Assembly (NCBI GenBank): GCA_036937835.1
Contig: CM072871.1
Location: forward strand, 4,207,001 to 4,271,000
Length of the DNA stretch: 64,000 nucleotides
DNA from: Pampus argenteus
Lineage: Eukaryota; Chordata; Actinopteri; Scombriformes; Stromateidae
Reading direction: 5' to 3'
In this document: one piece after another, positions 12,890 through 27,326 of the stretch
Layout: every line of letters begins with the position of its first letter
Numbering within the stretch: the stretch's first letter is position 1
Program-made: the position numbers and the translations under genes
The notes under the pieces: model-generated
Database searches by the model: none
What the model was told of the DNA's origin: nothing
What the model saw: only the letters and a program-made list of their open reading frames with translations

Positions 12890-13161
12890 CTCTCTGAACT
12901 CGCTCCTCACAGCACAGCAGCCTCAGCTGAAGAGCTGACCCGAAACACATTATCTAAGTAATGGTGCCGCCATAACTGATAGCAGTGGTTGTTGGCAGCC
13001 ACTTCACATTCAGCAAACTCTGCACTCGCAGGAACCCCATGACCATTAAAGTTAAATATGTACTGTCTCTCATGGTTCATGACTCGAATAAGATCCAATT
13101 CAAGTGGCCAAGAGATAGCATTTAAGTTCAAGTGTGCGTCCCTACAATGAGGATATATCAC
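12890..13161 (-). other. Weak candidate exon with a consensus splice donor
   Basis: On the minus strand the sequence GAGAG|GTAAGTG places an almost ideal 5' splice site with the exon ending at 12890. The 84-codon frame just upstream (13161 to 12907) has a balanced, protein-like composition (an RQYIFNFNGHGVP..AEFAECEVAANNHCYQLW-type segment), but it ends in a stop at 12907-12909, before the donor. The donor would therefore have to belong to a different frame or to untranslated sequence. I do not recognise the peptide. It may be a chance frame, a transcribed non-coding exon or a decayed coding fragment. Confidence 0.15.
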
Positions 13162-16100
13162 ATTATATAGTGATAATGTTACACAGTTACCCAGACATAT
13201 CCTGCATTATTAATCACAAACAAGCATCATCATTATCACTTCAACTAACAATAACCGACTCTATTCATCTTTAATTATTGTATAGATTATATTCATTGCT
13301 TTTCTCTTTAGGTGCCAGGAGCAGATTTTAGTAGTAAAATGCAGTTTGTTTGTTTTTTTAGTTTTTTTTTTGCATTTTGTGAAAAGTCTCCTTGTTATTT
13401 TAATATTAAGCAGTATTACATTTTAGCACAATACGCACTGTATATGGCTATATATCATATCTAAATTACTTTCAAGAGATTTTGTCTTCAGTTAAGTTGC
13501 TACTCGTTCATTTACAAGCAGATATCTCAATGAATATACTATACTTGTTATTTATACCGCGGCTTCCTGTGCTGTATGACAGTAAGGAAGCGTTACAGCA
13601 GTGAGTATTGAGCAAACCCAGACCAGAGTTCAGATGTTCAATACCATTGGCACGCGGCATTTCCAGATACTCGATGGATACTTTTAATATTTAATGTGCT
13701 CAAATTGGAGGCATGCATGGAAATGAAATCATGAATACACTTATCTTAAACTGAAATCCAGTTAGCCTTAGATCAACAAGCATGACCTACCGGGAGCGAA
13801 TGAGGTGGGGGGGGTTTGGGTCACACTTATTCAGTTTGTATAAGAAGTATTCATTTCTTTTTGTGCCAAATACACAGTTCACTACTTGTTGTCTATTGCT
13901 GGTGATGGCAGTGCTGCTTCCTGAGTGTCTGAGTATGTGCTTTGCTTCTCGAATAGGTTCACATATTTCTGTGTGCATGTCAGCGCCTGTGTATTGGCTC
14001 TGAGGAAAAGACTCAGCAGACAGTGACTGAAACGCCTCTCCTCTGAGAATATAGTAGCTAATAGCAATCCCAGTCCTTGAGTTTTGAGGTTATCCCATTC
14101 AATCACTTGTCTCCACTTCAGTAGACATATTACTCGGCTGCAAAGACACCCTGGTTCTGTGTATAGCAAGTATTAGGATCTCATGGATCTTGCGTTGAGT
14201 GAGTTGTCCCTCCTGTTTCTGTAAAATTAAAAGCACGAGAAATGATGCATGTGTGTGTGTGTTTTTTTAAGGCTTTAATCATTCTCATCAGTCATTCTGA
14301 AAAAGGCAGAATAAGACGGCTATGTGGAAAGTGTGCTGTAATGTTGCGCCATCTGTGTTCTGTGCCAAAGGGAGACTCCTCCTATTCACACTGCTGTGAT
14401 TTCCTCTGCATCCCAGCCCAAGGTGACTGACACGTACAACAGTGGCAGTGCAGCATGCTCAGAGAGCCATAGCTTAGTTTCTGACAGTTGGCACAAAGGC
14501 TTTGACAGGACATGACCCCATTGAGACTCTAATGCCAGGCTTGAACCAAGGAATTTGCAAGTTTTATTTATCTTTTTTTTTTTTTTTTTTATAGTAGAAT
14601 TTTTCAGCCTTCAAAGAAATCAAATTATTAATAGAAATATTCACATTTGGCAAAATATGTCAAACTACTGTGACTTTAATTTTAATTTTAAAGTGAATTA
14701 TGTTTCATTAACATCTCTACTGTCTGGAACACCTCATAGCACCTGTTCAAATTATTTTAACGCCCGCTTTTGCAGAGATCTAGACAACCCAGAAACCGAA
14801 GATTTTCCGACCTACTGTAATATGTATACAAGTATGATGATACGGCTCTCGAACTCAGAGCTTCCACTTGAAAACCCGGGTCAATTTCATGCACCCCGAC
14901 GTCACTTGATATGGCAGCATTCACAGAAAGCTTTTTATTTAATAAAACTCTCATAATGAGACTTTGGCTATATTAGTGAATGACAATAGAAACTGAGTCT
15001 TAGGTATTAGGTGTGATGTAATCTGATGTAAAATATTATGTGTGACAACCGTTCCTGTTGTTTACTTGTCTTTGTTTACTTAATATATGCAATAAACTCT
15101 GCTGACGTGACAGATATTCATATGCTGCCTGTCAGGATACGAGTTGCTCGCATTTCACACTCGAGATGTTGAAGAGTCGGAAACGAAGGGTCGGATTTTT
15201 TAACTGGGAAATTTCCCGAACCTCGTGGGAAGCAGCGTGAGCCCCGCACGGCGGTCGTGTTTATTACACATGAGGGGTTTTAGGTTTAAGAATAAAAGCA
15301 CGTTTAGTGTTAAGGAAAGATCACGGTTAAAGTTACACAGCCTTTGTTGTCATGGCAACAGTAAACACCACGACAATGACTCAGTGTTGTTATAAGAATA
15401 TCTATTTATTGTTCCGTCGCTCTACTCATTACCTTATCCTCGGCTTTCCAATATGGCGGGATTAGCTTGTGATATTTCAAGGCTTTATGAGCTTTGTGTG
15501 ACAGCTCTCCTGTATCCTTCCTCTCTGTACCTGCCTGATTCTAACACTGCTTGACACTTCTGCTGATGCATAATTCAGCAAGGAACTAATTACCCTGGCA
15601 GCTGGTACAAAGAAATTTCCTCCCTGCCCTACTGTTGCAGCAGCTCTTCATACTTTGTCAACAGAGAATTTCCTGCTGCTGGGCACAGTACCACACACCG
15701 CAAAGTAAACTACATCTCTGTTAACTGTGCACTCTTTGAATGGAGTTGCTTTTAGGATTGTTTGGATTAACACCACGACAAGTGAGAAATCTTCATTTGA
15801 GACACCGAATAAAATATTCACGGTTGTCTCCGCCTACGAGTGTTGATCAAAACAAATGGTACGCTATGATAGTTGCTCAGTATTGCTGTAGGGTTTATTC
15901 TACTTTACTTCCACTATAGAGGATGATATCAATGCTGTTGTTACACCAAACAGGCAGAGATTTGCATCAACCTGTTGAATATGGTAGATTAAAATCTTCT
16001 TTTGAATGCTTCAAAATTTCCATAAAATCGTAATTGGGATTTTCTTCTTTTTTTTTTTTTTTCATCTTGATCAAACAGAAGAATGCATTGAATCCTCCTG

Positions 16101-17219
16101 TGAATACATAAATTCACTACCATGACGATGCTCATGAAATAATATTTTAGAAGTGATTTCACCCTGTCGATCCCCTTGAACAAGCAGCAGCTGCACTTTT
16201 CTTTTAAAAAAACGAAGAAGAAAAAAAAGAGAGACTGCCTTTATTGTTAAAATTTTGATTTATACGGCTCTTCGCTGTTTAAGGATTTTGAGCCAAGGAT
16301 TTAAAAGTTTGTTTATTTCTTGCAAACGGCAGCCAGAAGCCAGAAGAGCCCCGGAGCTAACGCTACAACTGCAAGGTTGACGGTCTTTATAATCAGACGG
16401 CTCATTTGGATATGCATCAGTTATGCTCTAAGCAACTGTTACACACTTCTGTGAAAATACATCATTCTGGTTTAACATTCAAATTAGGCCATTTTATTCA
16501 AAACATTGAACAAAATCAGTCTTGTTTTGCATCAAACGGTATAAATGAATACATATATTTTTTTATCACATAATTGCAATATTAATTAATAGTTAAATAA
16601 TTACTTGTGTTCATAATCAAACCAGACTATGTCACTTTAAATGATTAGCAATCAAATATACTGTATATATAGAATTGCCTGTGTGTCTCTGAAGGGAAAA
16701 TGTGACACATATTGATTCTTAATGCACCATTAAGTGAATGCATAATGTGGTAAATAGCGTCAGGATATGCTGCGGGGGTGAATGCGCTGATCTGAGCTTG
16801 ATAGATAACTTATTCAAATGTTGATATAATTAGAGTTTGTATATTTCAAAAGAGTACTGCCTCCAGATTCTTCATCAGCCCCCCTAAACAGATTGTGCAA
16901 GCAGTGCTGCCCTCTGCGAATTTAAACATTAATAACTCTGTCACTTGGTAAGCCGCAATCAAATGGAGAGCATATAAGTCATAAGAAGTTATTTCCAATC
17001 CAGATATAGTTTAATTTATTGCCTATTTTCAACTAAGCATATATTTATTAGACTTATTCTCTGGCTTCACATCGCAACGAAACTACAACTTTACTTCTAT
17101 AGTGATATGATCACGCTGCTCATGTTTAGCAGGTACATATAGTCCCATCTTTACCATGTGCACCATGACAAACAGAAGGTCAAGAAGTGAGCGAGGATGA
17201 TGAGTGTATGATAACAGTC
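13162..17219. other. Non-coding DNA with one CpG-rich patch
   Basis: No gene was recognised. A poly(T) tract lies at about 14572-14590. A CpG-richer stretch lies at about 15150-15260 in otherwise AT-rich DNA, with ATGGCGGG-type sequence near 15455. It could be a small unmethylated regulatory patch or a decayed repeat. No start codon with coding sequence follows it convincingly. Confidence 0.5.
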
Positions 17220-17490
17220 TGAGAACAGATGGGAGTGCAAGAGCTTGTGGTTGATTGTGGAGGTTAATTGTTTATTTGCTCCAGTGGCCGTGGTCTGTTT
17301 AGATTATTGTTATCAGGAGGGATTGAACATTTTCGGCAGCCAAGGCCTTTAAGAGGCGAGATATCTGCAGGCTGAGCATATTGCAGTGTTTTCAGATATA
17401 AAAGGATGGATGCTATTAGAGGCCCAGTGTGATACTTTGAAACACCAGAGGCATTGGCGAGTGTGACATGGAAAGAGTGGGATGCTTTCA
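17220..17490. promoter_or_regulatory. Possible conserved non-coding element
   Basis: This block has high complexity and no simple repeats. It contains homeodomain-like TTAATTG and GATTATTG cores and GATA-like sites (AGATAT, AGATATAA), and lacks a convincing coding frame. Vertebrate developmental enhancers often look like this, but conservation cannot be assessed from one sequence. Confidence 0.2.
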
Positions 17491-20400
17491 TCTTTTGGCA
17501 GAGATTTTGACTTGGTGTAGAACCACAGGCTCGAAAGGTGATGAGGTCGACTTTACAAACACTATGTCCACTAAAGTTCAGGACGGCATAGATGATAGAA
17601 GATGACTGAAAAGTTTACGATAGTATTTGTGGCAATAATAAAGACTGCTAAAACTTTATCCTGATGTCTGAAAAGTTTCAGATGCTATGATGATGCTGCT
17701 AAATATGTCAACGCTGTCGTTTGGAAGATGCATACATAGTGCTTGAGCTGTGGCATTATTTCAACACACACCTGTTAGTTGCGTAAGATTGTTGACTCAG
17801 TAGCATTTTGATTTAAAATAGACTCATAGTAGTTCTGTCAGCTGAGCCCCGGCATGACAGTGTCACATTTCGCGGCAGATCACCGCAATCCAATTAATCT
17901 CAGTTATATCCACATAAAGCCCTCCTGCTATCTCATCTAATGAAGGCAGGCAGCTTCCTCGTCCCCCCTCCCACCCCGCGCTGTGTTCTCATGACAACAG
18001 GCTCCCCGTCCAATACCTCCAAGTGCTTTGTTGCAGTTCGCCTCGGTGTATTTCAGTCTCTCACGGTTCCCTCAAAGCCTCACAATCGCAGGCATGAGAT
18101 CAAAACAATCCACAGTTATGCTATTTCTGTGATCGCCACTTTATTACGACGGATGCTTCGAGAGTGTGGATGTGACTCTTGATTTTTGCTGAAACAAACA
18201 AAAGCCTGGGTGAAACCTCCTGACTATGAGCATTAATTGCCAACGATTGGGGTTATCCTTGATACCATAAGTATTCCTCGCCCGTGTTTTGTTCAAGATG
18301 AAAGGGTTTAAACCTACTTTATATACTCTTTCCTCCGGATGGTAGATGAGCTTAGTAAACAAAAGGACATTAAGCCCATCTTGTGCGCCCCATGTGTCTG
18401 CTGGACCAGATTAGCCAGTCGCTGCCTCTCAGCACAAGATTCGCCCAGATGCAGAGCCTCTTGTTCTCGAAAAGTGAGCCTTTGACAAGGACAAAAAAAA
18501 CCAAAACAAACCATAATAATGAGGTCATTTCAAATCAAGTACAAACAAACAAATGCAAAGTTGAAATCATGATGAAACTTTTAAACGACGTTTTCCGCCA
18601 GCTTCAGTGATATTTTCATGCCAGGTGTGGTCGTGACTCATATAGTATCAGAGTATCAGATCTCGGCTCTCTCTCGGCTTATAAATCTTGAGAAGACTTT
18701 CTGTAAAAAGTAGTTCGTATCCAAAGTGAAAGTGCACATTTTCTTCAGCGCCGCTGACAGAACATTGACAGTTCTGCATGAGCTGTTTATGAAGCCCACT
18801 CTGCCTCTGTAGAGTGAAAGCTTTTACAGGGACATATCCAGTCCATTAAGTTATGACCATGGCGTCCCTGAAGGACGTCCGAGGACAGTCAATCTGCTTT
18901 AACTCCTCTTTAGCCTCTTCTCTCTCTCACTCTCCTGTTTCACCAAATCCTTCTGTCAGATTTGATGACAGTCCCACCTATTTGTGTTCAGAATGCAGGA
19001 AAAATAAAAATAAAAACACATCTCAATTGTTTAGCTTTTATGAATCTGAACAATTAAAAAAAAACATGGATGCACCCTCATCGGTATCGGTGCAGTACTT
19101 ACCATGCGTGCAACCATCTCCCATTCATAATGCAGGAAACATCCGCTATCCATCTGAATGTCCCCCAGTTGTATTATCCATTGCACTAATCCACACTCAT
19201 TCAAACTTCATCCTTTCTCATGGCCTTTTCCCTACAGCCACACACAAGCCTAAGATTTGCTCTGTCAGCTTAAAGTAGGATCACACAAGGCTGTCATGGC
19301 AAAGATTTGATCAAAGGAGCTTGCACTAGGCCCAGATGCACCATGCCAATAGCATACCTTCAGTGGGACTTTATAGAGAAAGACCACAGAACAGCAGGGG
19401 AATACCAAATCCTGCTCATTCATAATACAGTAGATGGCCTCTTAACAATTACCAGCAGGCTGCTGATCTTTAAGGACAGGCAGAACAGCAGCACAGAGGT
19501 TAGGATGAGAAACATAAATAATGCAGTCCATGGAAATATTAACAAAATGCACTGTAGTTCTGGTTTCAAAATACTGGAGGTTGAAGTCAAATTCAGTTGC
19601 AAGTATGATGTCAATTAGTGTGTTTAAACCTGGGCTGTGTAGTGCTCAAAAAGAACTGCTCATGTGCATATGTACTGTATATATCAGACACACAAGAACA
19701 CCGCTCTGCTTTAATGCCCGGCTGCTAATTTCAGCAGGAAAACCCGAGCGCTGGCCCATATCGAACATATGGAGACCGGGAAATTATTTGTGCAAATTGC
19801 ACCCTATAAAAAGAAAAACTAATAAAGGGGGTTTAGTGAAGCAAGCTCCATTTTACAGTACATTACACCTTGAGACAGTGACAGAGAGAGCACGAGAGAT
19901 AGGGTAGAGTTAGGCAATTGTGTTGTCGATGAATGTACCCAACTCCCTCACTTCATCATTTATCTTGTTCCAAGCCATCTACACAGATTTTACTTCTGCA
20001 GCCTGTAACAGCAACTGAGGATGCAGCCACAGATTCTGAGCCGTACTTACTCCTTTAATAATAATACTGGTGGGGAAAGGAAGTATAGTTTATCATGTTA
20101 ACTTAGTTTACATTAGCGTTTTAACTTGTTTGTTTTGTCTTTCTTACTTTTTTAACTTTTTTCCTGCGTAGACGTTGGCCAAGTGTCATGTTATCCAGCA
20201 TACAGAGGAGTCATATAGAGAAAGGTCCCTGCTGGTTGTAAGCGCATCTCGACACCACATCCAGACCTTGAAATCATAGGAAAGCTCAAATGTATGTGCA
20301 TATGTTTACATGCAAACACAAACCTTGACTCGCCGACTCACTCGGAGCTTCGCCTCTGTAACTAACACTGGTTGATTAATGGAGGTACCCAGTCTTGCCC

Positions 20401-23400
20401 GAGGAGGAGATAAGCAGCCTATCGCTGCTCTAAAGCCTTTCTGTATGACCTTGAGAGAGTACTGTACATGGAAATAGACCTAAGGCTGCTATTAGCTCAG
20501 CCCTCTCTCATTTGGCCCGGCTCCAGTGTTAAAAACCACTGTCTGCTTAAAATCATATTCACAGCCTCAGGAATGGCACCGGAGATGTTTGTAACTGGGA
20601 AACATTATCCTCTCACTCATAAATGCACGAGCAAAGGAACTTTGAAGGGTTATTTCAACCAATTATATTCATTTCCATCTTATACAGAATGCAGTGTCTC
20701 CAAGCAGATAGTTTCAGTGCGATTTGAAGATGTCCTGATTGCTCGGTACGAAGGAGCAGATAGTAGCAGCTGGATTCATGGATGGAGACTTCAAAAAGCC
20801 CAAAAAATGTTCCACAAACTCCACAAGAAATCACAAATCACACAGTTATTATGACATTAGTCACAGTAATCAGCTGTCCTTGTTGTGTTTCAAGTAAAAC
20901 TCTTTTCTGACAAGGTAAAGCTCATATTATACTTTCTCTAACCACAAAGATCCTTTTTTTTTTTAATCACCAGCTCACCCACCTCAATACTTCTGTCATT
21001 ATCATCATCATCATTATAAATCCATTTCATTGTATATTATGCATTTCAATTGCTTAAGTAGAACAACAGTAGTTTTATTTTACTCAGAACGCTGTGATCC
21101 CTTTTTTTGTCCTTTTAATGTTACTAATGAAAATGTCAATATATGCGTTTTATCTTCATGATTTGATATGAGTCGATGATTTTGAAACATTTAATCCTCG
21201 CCTCCCTCCAGACGTCATGAATTCTGCTTGCAGCAGAGCAGAACATTGCTTGCATTGTTATTCAGCTATTGTCTACACAAAAAGGTTTGCCATGCACCCT
21301 GGCAGTGCTCTGTTGGCTCCCAACAGCAGAGTGACTGAAAGGTCAGTCTGTCTGTTCGTCTCACAGCGTGAAAGAACAGCAGCGGGGTAATATCACCTGA
21401 ACAAGCTGTGCTTCACACGTTACACAATAGACACACACAATGGACCGTGTAAGGCCTTATCATTAATCAGTACAGTGAATAGATGAAAGTGTCCTAAATG
21501 TACATCATCGGTGTTATTTATCTAAACAGCTGAACTGGTATAATGCCACATGCACACAAAATGATAAAATCAGTGCATATTCCTCCCGTTGCTGTGACAT
21601 GCACTGAAGCAGAGATGATAGATTTTTTTTAATAAGCAGTGTTATCAGTCTTTATGCTCTCTGACAGCTAAAAGTAGTATGGTATTAAGAAATGCTCTGC
21701 TGCTTAGATTACACATGCATTCCTATTAAACTGTCAGCATGTAACCTTTCATACAGACTGCCAGACATGTCTGTCAAAGAAGCCTTTGGTCTGTTTGCTG
21801 CTGCTGCACACGGACACATAGAATCATAGACTGTAAATTTTGGTAAAAAGCAGACAATAAAAGCTCAGTTATGGCCTCCCGGATCAATACGCAGTGGCGT
21901 CAGGGAGTACTGTATTAGGACACTGAGACGTTTTTGTGGCTCTGTACTCCAGCAGGAGTGAAGAAGTAAAATGAGGTCTGTCAGATTTAATTTGAGGGTG
22001 TTTACATCCACCTTACATTAGCACTGCTTTCACCTTTTTAATTCATAATCAATTCTGGGGGACGGAAAGCAATTCAAGGAAGAAAGTAAACATAGTCTCT
22101 ATTATAATCGTCATATTTAATATTTGGTTGCAAATCCACAGTTTGAAGTCTATGACCCACAGAAATCAGGAGATGTTAGCTGTCTAAAGGCAGCGGCAGA
22201 CTGTGAGATTACAGCAATCTTAAAACTCAAGTTTGTTGCAAGTCAAGCTGTGCAACGTGGATCTAATAAACTGAACCGTAGGCTACGACGCAAGTCAGTA
22301 TACAAGAAAAACGTTATTGCGTCAGTGAAGCAGAGCAAGAACAGCTGGAGGACACATCATACAAACAAGGCTTCTGCTGCCACAACTCAACAAAATGTTT
22401 TTATTTGCTGGAATCTCAAACATTTAGTTTTGCATGTTTTACCTCAATCTTCGGTTTCAGTGATCGTTTCCTGCTGCTTCCTGCTAACGTAAAACCGGCC
22501 TCACTCGGTGACGTTCTGCCAGGACTGTCCTGCAGCCACCTTCAGCTCTTCCTAGTTTCAGATGCTTTTTGCCTTCTGTTTGGTCAATAAGCATGGTCAC
22601 AAGGTCAACTCCTTTTAGCCTTGTCTATATGTTTAGATCAATGCCCGACTACATTGTCCTAAACTCAGTGAATGATGTATAAAAATTTCGCCCTCGATCG
22701 ATTTGAGCGACCTCAACCAGCACCCTGAAGTAACCCCGTAGTCATTGTTTCATTTCAAACAAGGTCCAGTAGCCAAATCAATGAAGAAGCGTAACCCCGT
22801 TTAGTGAGATATATGACTCATCACTGCCCTAATGAGCCATAACCATCTACTGTATCTGTTTCATTACTGGCAAACTCTAACCCACACATTACCACAATGT
22901 CCTACAATCAAGCTAAGCTAATTAGGTAACTCAGTAGTCCATTTGATTGAAGGACATATTGTGTATAACTGAGTTAATACATTAAATTGATTGAGAGACA
23001 AGTTCCTGAATGTTGAACAGAGGAGCCCCTCAAACAGTTAACAGTTTCAATTGCACAAAATGACAATATTTCACAAATTATTCATGTGTAGAATTTGTGA
23101 AAATTTAACAACTTCATCATAAAAATGTCAAAAATGATCCAGACTACATCGCATATTACATTAAGCTTTGCAAGTGACTTAAAAAACGTTTTGACAATAG
23201 ATTTCTGGCACACGTTATATTATCAGGCGGATCGAGCAGAACATATTGTTCCGTCGACTGGGGAAGGGGAAACGCACGAACTCCAAGAATAAATAGTCCC
23301 TGCACCTCAAGCTGCTCGACCAATTCTGAGAGAGGCGGCGGCGACGCAGAGACATCAGCGACAGGAACCAGAGTAAATCGTTTACAGTGAGAGATTGGCT

Positions 23401-23705
23401 GATTCTCTTTGACAGAGCCGAATTGCCAGCTAAACAGTCTGTGACTGTTGCCATGCTCCTCTTACTCAGTTAAGGAAGTTCCTGTTTCTTTTTTGCACAC
23501 ATAAACAGAACGCTTTACTGGCAGTGAATCTCACTCAGACTCAGAGCCTCCAGGGACGACCCTTTACTCTTAATTACAGCGGCTCGATATGAGCTGCATA
23601 TAAGGATATATTGGTCATTAAACTATAAGTAGGACAGAACTTTATGCAGAAGCACGGTGATATTTGCTCAATTATACAGAATTGCATCAATTATATCAGA
23701 ATTGA
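17491..23705. other. Non-coding DNA, no gene seen
   Basis: The longest frames (141 codons at 18853-19278 on the plus strand, and 128 codons at 19521-19907 and 20468-20854) have no recognisable domain. Their composition is what translated non-coding DNA gives. Complex, repeat-poor sequence at about 20390-20640 could be regulatory. No RNA gene or mobile element end was found. Confidence 0.55.
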
Positions 23706-23734
23706 ATATATATATATATATATATAATATATAT
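23706..23734. repeat. (AT)n microsatellite
   Basis: An alternating AT tract with one phase shift near 23726. Long AT tracts can extrude cruciforms. No other role is visible. Confidence 0.93.
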
Positions 23735-24889
23735 CTGTACTGTGTGTTCATCAAAACATTAATTACACTAATGAGTCTGAATTTGCACACAAGCCTATAA
23801 TATGCAACATTAAAAATGTTAAATTACTTCATTACAAAGGAGCAGGTTCCTCTCAGGCCATTAATAAAGCTATTCCGAACATTTCCACCGGCACCTCGAT
23901 GCAGAGATGCTCTTATCAGCGCGTTGGCCTCACCCAGCTGGTAAAGGCAGGACAGAGATGTCTGTGTCCTGGGCACAGGGAAGGAGATGAAAGAGGACAG
24001 AGGGGTCGGTCAGAGACACCTCCAGTCAGCCTCGGGCTATGCCCTCAGCTCTGTTCTGATGAATCTCCAACGCTGTCCTGCGAATATCACACACGCATTT
24101 CTAATATCTACTGATTCCTTCTCTCATATTCATCATAAAGCAAAGTTTGCTTTGATTTACAATCTTGGATTCACTTGCAAAAGTGTATTTTCATTTCGAC
24201 TTTGGAGGAGACGTGGGAATCGTGTTTCTTCGTGTTCTTGATAACATAAAATAATAACGGGTAACACAAATATACTAAAAAACAAGAAATGGATTATTAC
24301 AACACGGGTCTGTGCGTTTTGTATTGTCATTCCTGAGACAGAATCAAGTATTATTATTATTATTAGTACAATGAAGTCAGTTTATTTGGAGGAAAAACCC
24401 AAATTGTTTGCAGATATTGTGCGCTCAGATCTAAAACCAAGCTGTGAAAAAATAACTTGCAACCTAAATAAATCATTAAATGAAATAAATGTCACTGCTT
24501 TAACTGCTAGTCAGCAGAATATATATATTTCCCTTTTCATAATTTAATTAATTATTGTGATAAAATGACAGTGTGACAAAGTGGGTGAGACCACACCATT
24601 TCTCCACATTACATTTTTTCCATACGTATTTGTTTAGCCAGTATAGTAGCATTGTATTGTATGCATAGTATTTAAACTCACTTATGGTTCATTAAAATGA
24701 GTCAGTCTGCCTCCTTCCACCTTCCTCCTCATACATGGATACACATTTACAACATCTAATACTTGGAATTAATTTAATTTAACTTTTACTTATTATTATT
24801 CATCTCATTTGAATTTAGAATATTTAGACTTTTTCAGCACTTGCAATCTTCCTCGGCTATTGGAAATCTCTTCTAACCTCTCACTGACC

Positions 24890-24912
24890 CACACACACAC
24901 ACACACACACAC
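24890..24912. repeat. (AC)n microsatellite
   Basis: About eleven perfect CA/AC units with no interruptions. Confidence 0.95.
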
Positions 24913-27302
24913 ATTTCCAAATGAATGCACTGCAGCTGCAATAATATAGTAAGCTAATTTTAGCTATTTCAGAATCTACATTGCATTATTAATGGGCAAT
25001 CTCAGCTGCACGAAAATGTGTTTAAAACAATATTGAGATAAAAGTGTGAACGAACACGGGGAGCCTTTCTCTCTCTCGTGAGATGGTGACAGGTGCTTGA
25101 GAAAGTTATTTAATCATTTAAATTAAATTATTGGGAATGACACGTTTCGCTGTCTTCTCCTAAAATTACTCCCACATTCTTTCAGGCATCATTTATTCTG
25201 TTGATGAGTAATTTCCACGCAGAAAGTTGGTCGAGTGGTTGTAAACAAAATCTTTTTTTTTTTTTTTTAATACTTCCTGTTCCTGTCGTACCTCCACAAC
25301 CTCAGAGGAGACATATTTTGTTTTTGCTCACGTGTCTGTTGGTGTCTGCTACGGGATGCTCGGTTTGGAATATTAACTCGTGTTTTGGTATCGTTTCAGA
25401 CATCAATTATAGATCATCTGTGCTAATGAGCTTCAGGTTCCTTCTGCTGAGAGAGTGCAGTGTGGAAAGACTTGATTATGTAATTGAACTTAGATATCTG
25501 TTTATTTTACCTGAATCACTGCGCACATTAAATTAACGCAGAGGTCTGTTGTTAATTGCTGACTGACTCGTGTCATGCAATACACGTTCTAGCGTGGTAT
25601 CATGTACTTTAAAGGTATGTCACATGTCCACATAGGAAATACATTTTAGCATCCAGGTAATCATTATGCACAGTGGGACACCGTGGTCAATTTCATCATT
25701 GTTTCATTTTTCTTTTGTATTCTGTCAAACATCAAACAGAAGCATTTTCTATTATATTTCACTTGACAGTAGGCTGGAGTCTTTCCCATAGACTCAGTGT
25801 ATTGATATTGCTTTCTCCCATGTGTCATCTTCCCAAGGCTTTGATGGATCGCTCCTCTTGGTAAACAACAAAGTGTATCATGGAGCAGAGAGAGGTGAGA
25901 GATTGAATGTGGTGGGAGGAGCTGATTACCTCTAATCTGTCTCTTTGCGTGAAGTAAGAGGGCACCGTTTCCCAAAGGCCCCTTTCGACTTCTGTAGGCT
26001 AAAATTCAAAATCAAATTCGTTATGTTCTCAAAGGCTGTTAAATATTCACCGGGACTGGAGGTTGACTGAGGATTTGCTTATTTCTAATAAGATATGAGG
26101 AGCGTATGCCAGCCAGCTTGAAGATTTACCAAGAACCTCTTTTAACGAGCGTTAAAAAAGCAACAAACATTCAAAATATCATAAACTTTATTTATTTTTG
26201 ACCATGAATCACATGTTTCTGTACATGCTATAACTTAGCCTTCAACATGGCGCCCATGTTGAACATCTACGCATCACAATTATGCCTGATGCTGATGTTT
26301 GTTGTCCTTTATGTAACATGGTGGAAAATAAGTGTGTTGAGGTCAAAGTGGTGGGTGGGTATGTACGTGTAAATATTGTGGAAAGCTCAATAGATATTTT
26401 TATTTTTATTTTTTCATATTGTGGCAACGGACAAAAATAGCATACCGCACGCGGTTTAGCAGATAGATCCAATAACATTCTGGCAGTTAAAGTGTGTTAT
26501 GTATAGGATCATTTAGACAGGCCAGGTGCTTAAGTGCAGGTACTTATGTAGAGGATTATTGACAGTATATTGTATACAAATAACGGTAATGACTATGTGT
26601 TGCTATCATTTTGCTGTATTCTGAATGACTGAAGTTGTACAATATGGAAAAAGAATTATAGATCGAGGGCTGGATGATGATGATTCATCATGTTATCACA
26701 ATCCATCCATCCAGGTACATTGGGAACATGCAAGCTAATGCAGGCGTACGGGACATAAACATTTAAATACGTTATGCATCGTGGTAATCAAACCCTGGTC
26801 GCAAACCTTCCACCTTCCGCTTGTCTCCGTTTCACACTGACCGTTCAGACGCCATCAGCTACTGTTACACAGCCGTGATCTCCCACATGTAGGACACCCT
26901 GACACACCTTAACCCCTGTGAGTCTAACACATATGAACATTCAAAAGCCTCTCAGCAGTCTCTCATATCGCTCTGGATATTGTGCTCATATATTAGCCAC
27001 CGCTGAATGATCACATTATACAGACTGAACACGTGTAAAAATGCTTTTTTGTGGGAGTATAACAGACACGGTGCATTCACATTGTACGGAAAGGCACTGC
27101 ACCTGTATTCGGTCTATATGCATTGTATGAATAATTATATTACCTTTACAAATGGTACCAAGGATATATATTGTCAGTGTTTTTGTATAGAAAAACCTTG
27201 CTCCAATACTAGGATGCAAGGTCCCCCGGTCCCCAGATCTTTGCCATGGCAGCAGTGTAAACATGAAGAGACACATGCAGGTAGAAATAAAAAATAATAA
27301 TG

Positions 27303-27326
27303 AAAACCTGCTTCTTTACAGGTTTT
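27303..27326. repeat. Short perfect inverted repeat
   Basis: AAAACCTG at 27303-27310 is repeated in inverted orientation as CAGGTTTT at 27319-27326, with an 8-base spacer. In RNA it would form an 8-bp stem-loop. There is no T run or gene beside it to suggest a role, and such short hairpins occur by chance. Confidence 0.6.

Noticed and set aside
14555..14956. 133-codon plus-strand frame beginning with a Phe-rich segment
   Set aside because: Its start is the poly(T) tract at 14572-14590 translated as phenylalanine. The rest matches nothing known.
18853..19278. 141-codon plus-strand frame starting MTMASLKDVRG
   Set aside because: The Ser/Pro/His-rich composition looks like random translation. 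No domain, no splice context and no upstream promoter signals were seen.
27303..27326. Hairpin as a microRNA precursor or terminator
   Set aside because: The stem is only 8 bp, far shorter than a microRNA hairpin, and no transcription unit or T run suggests termination.
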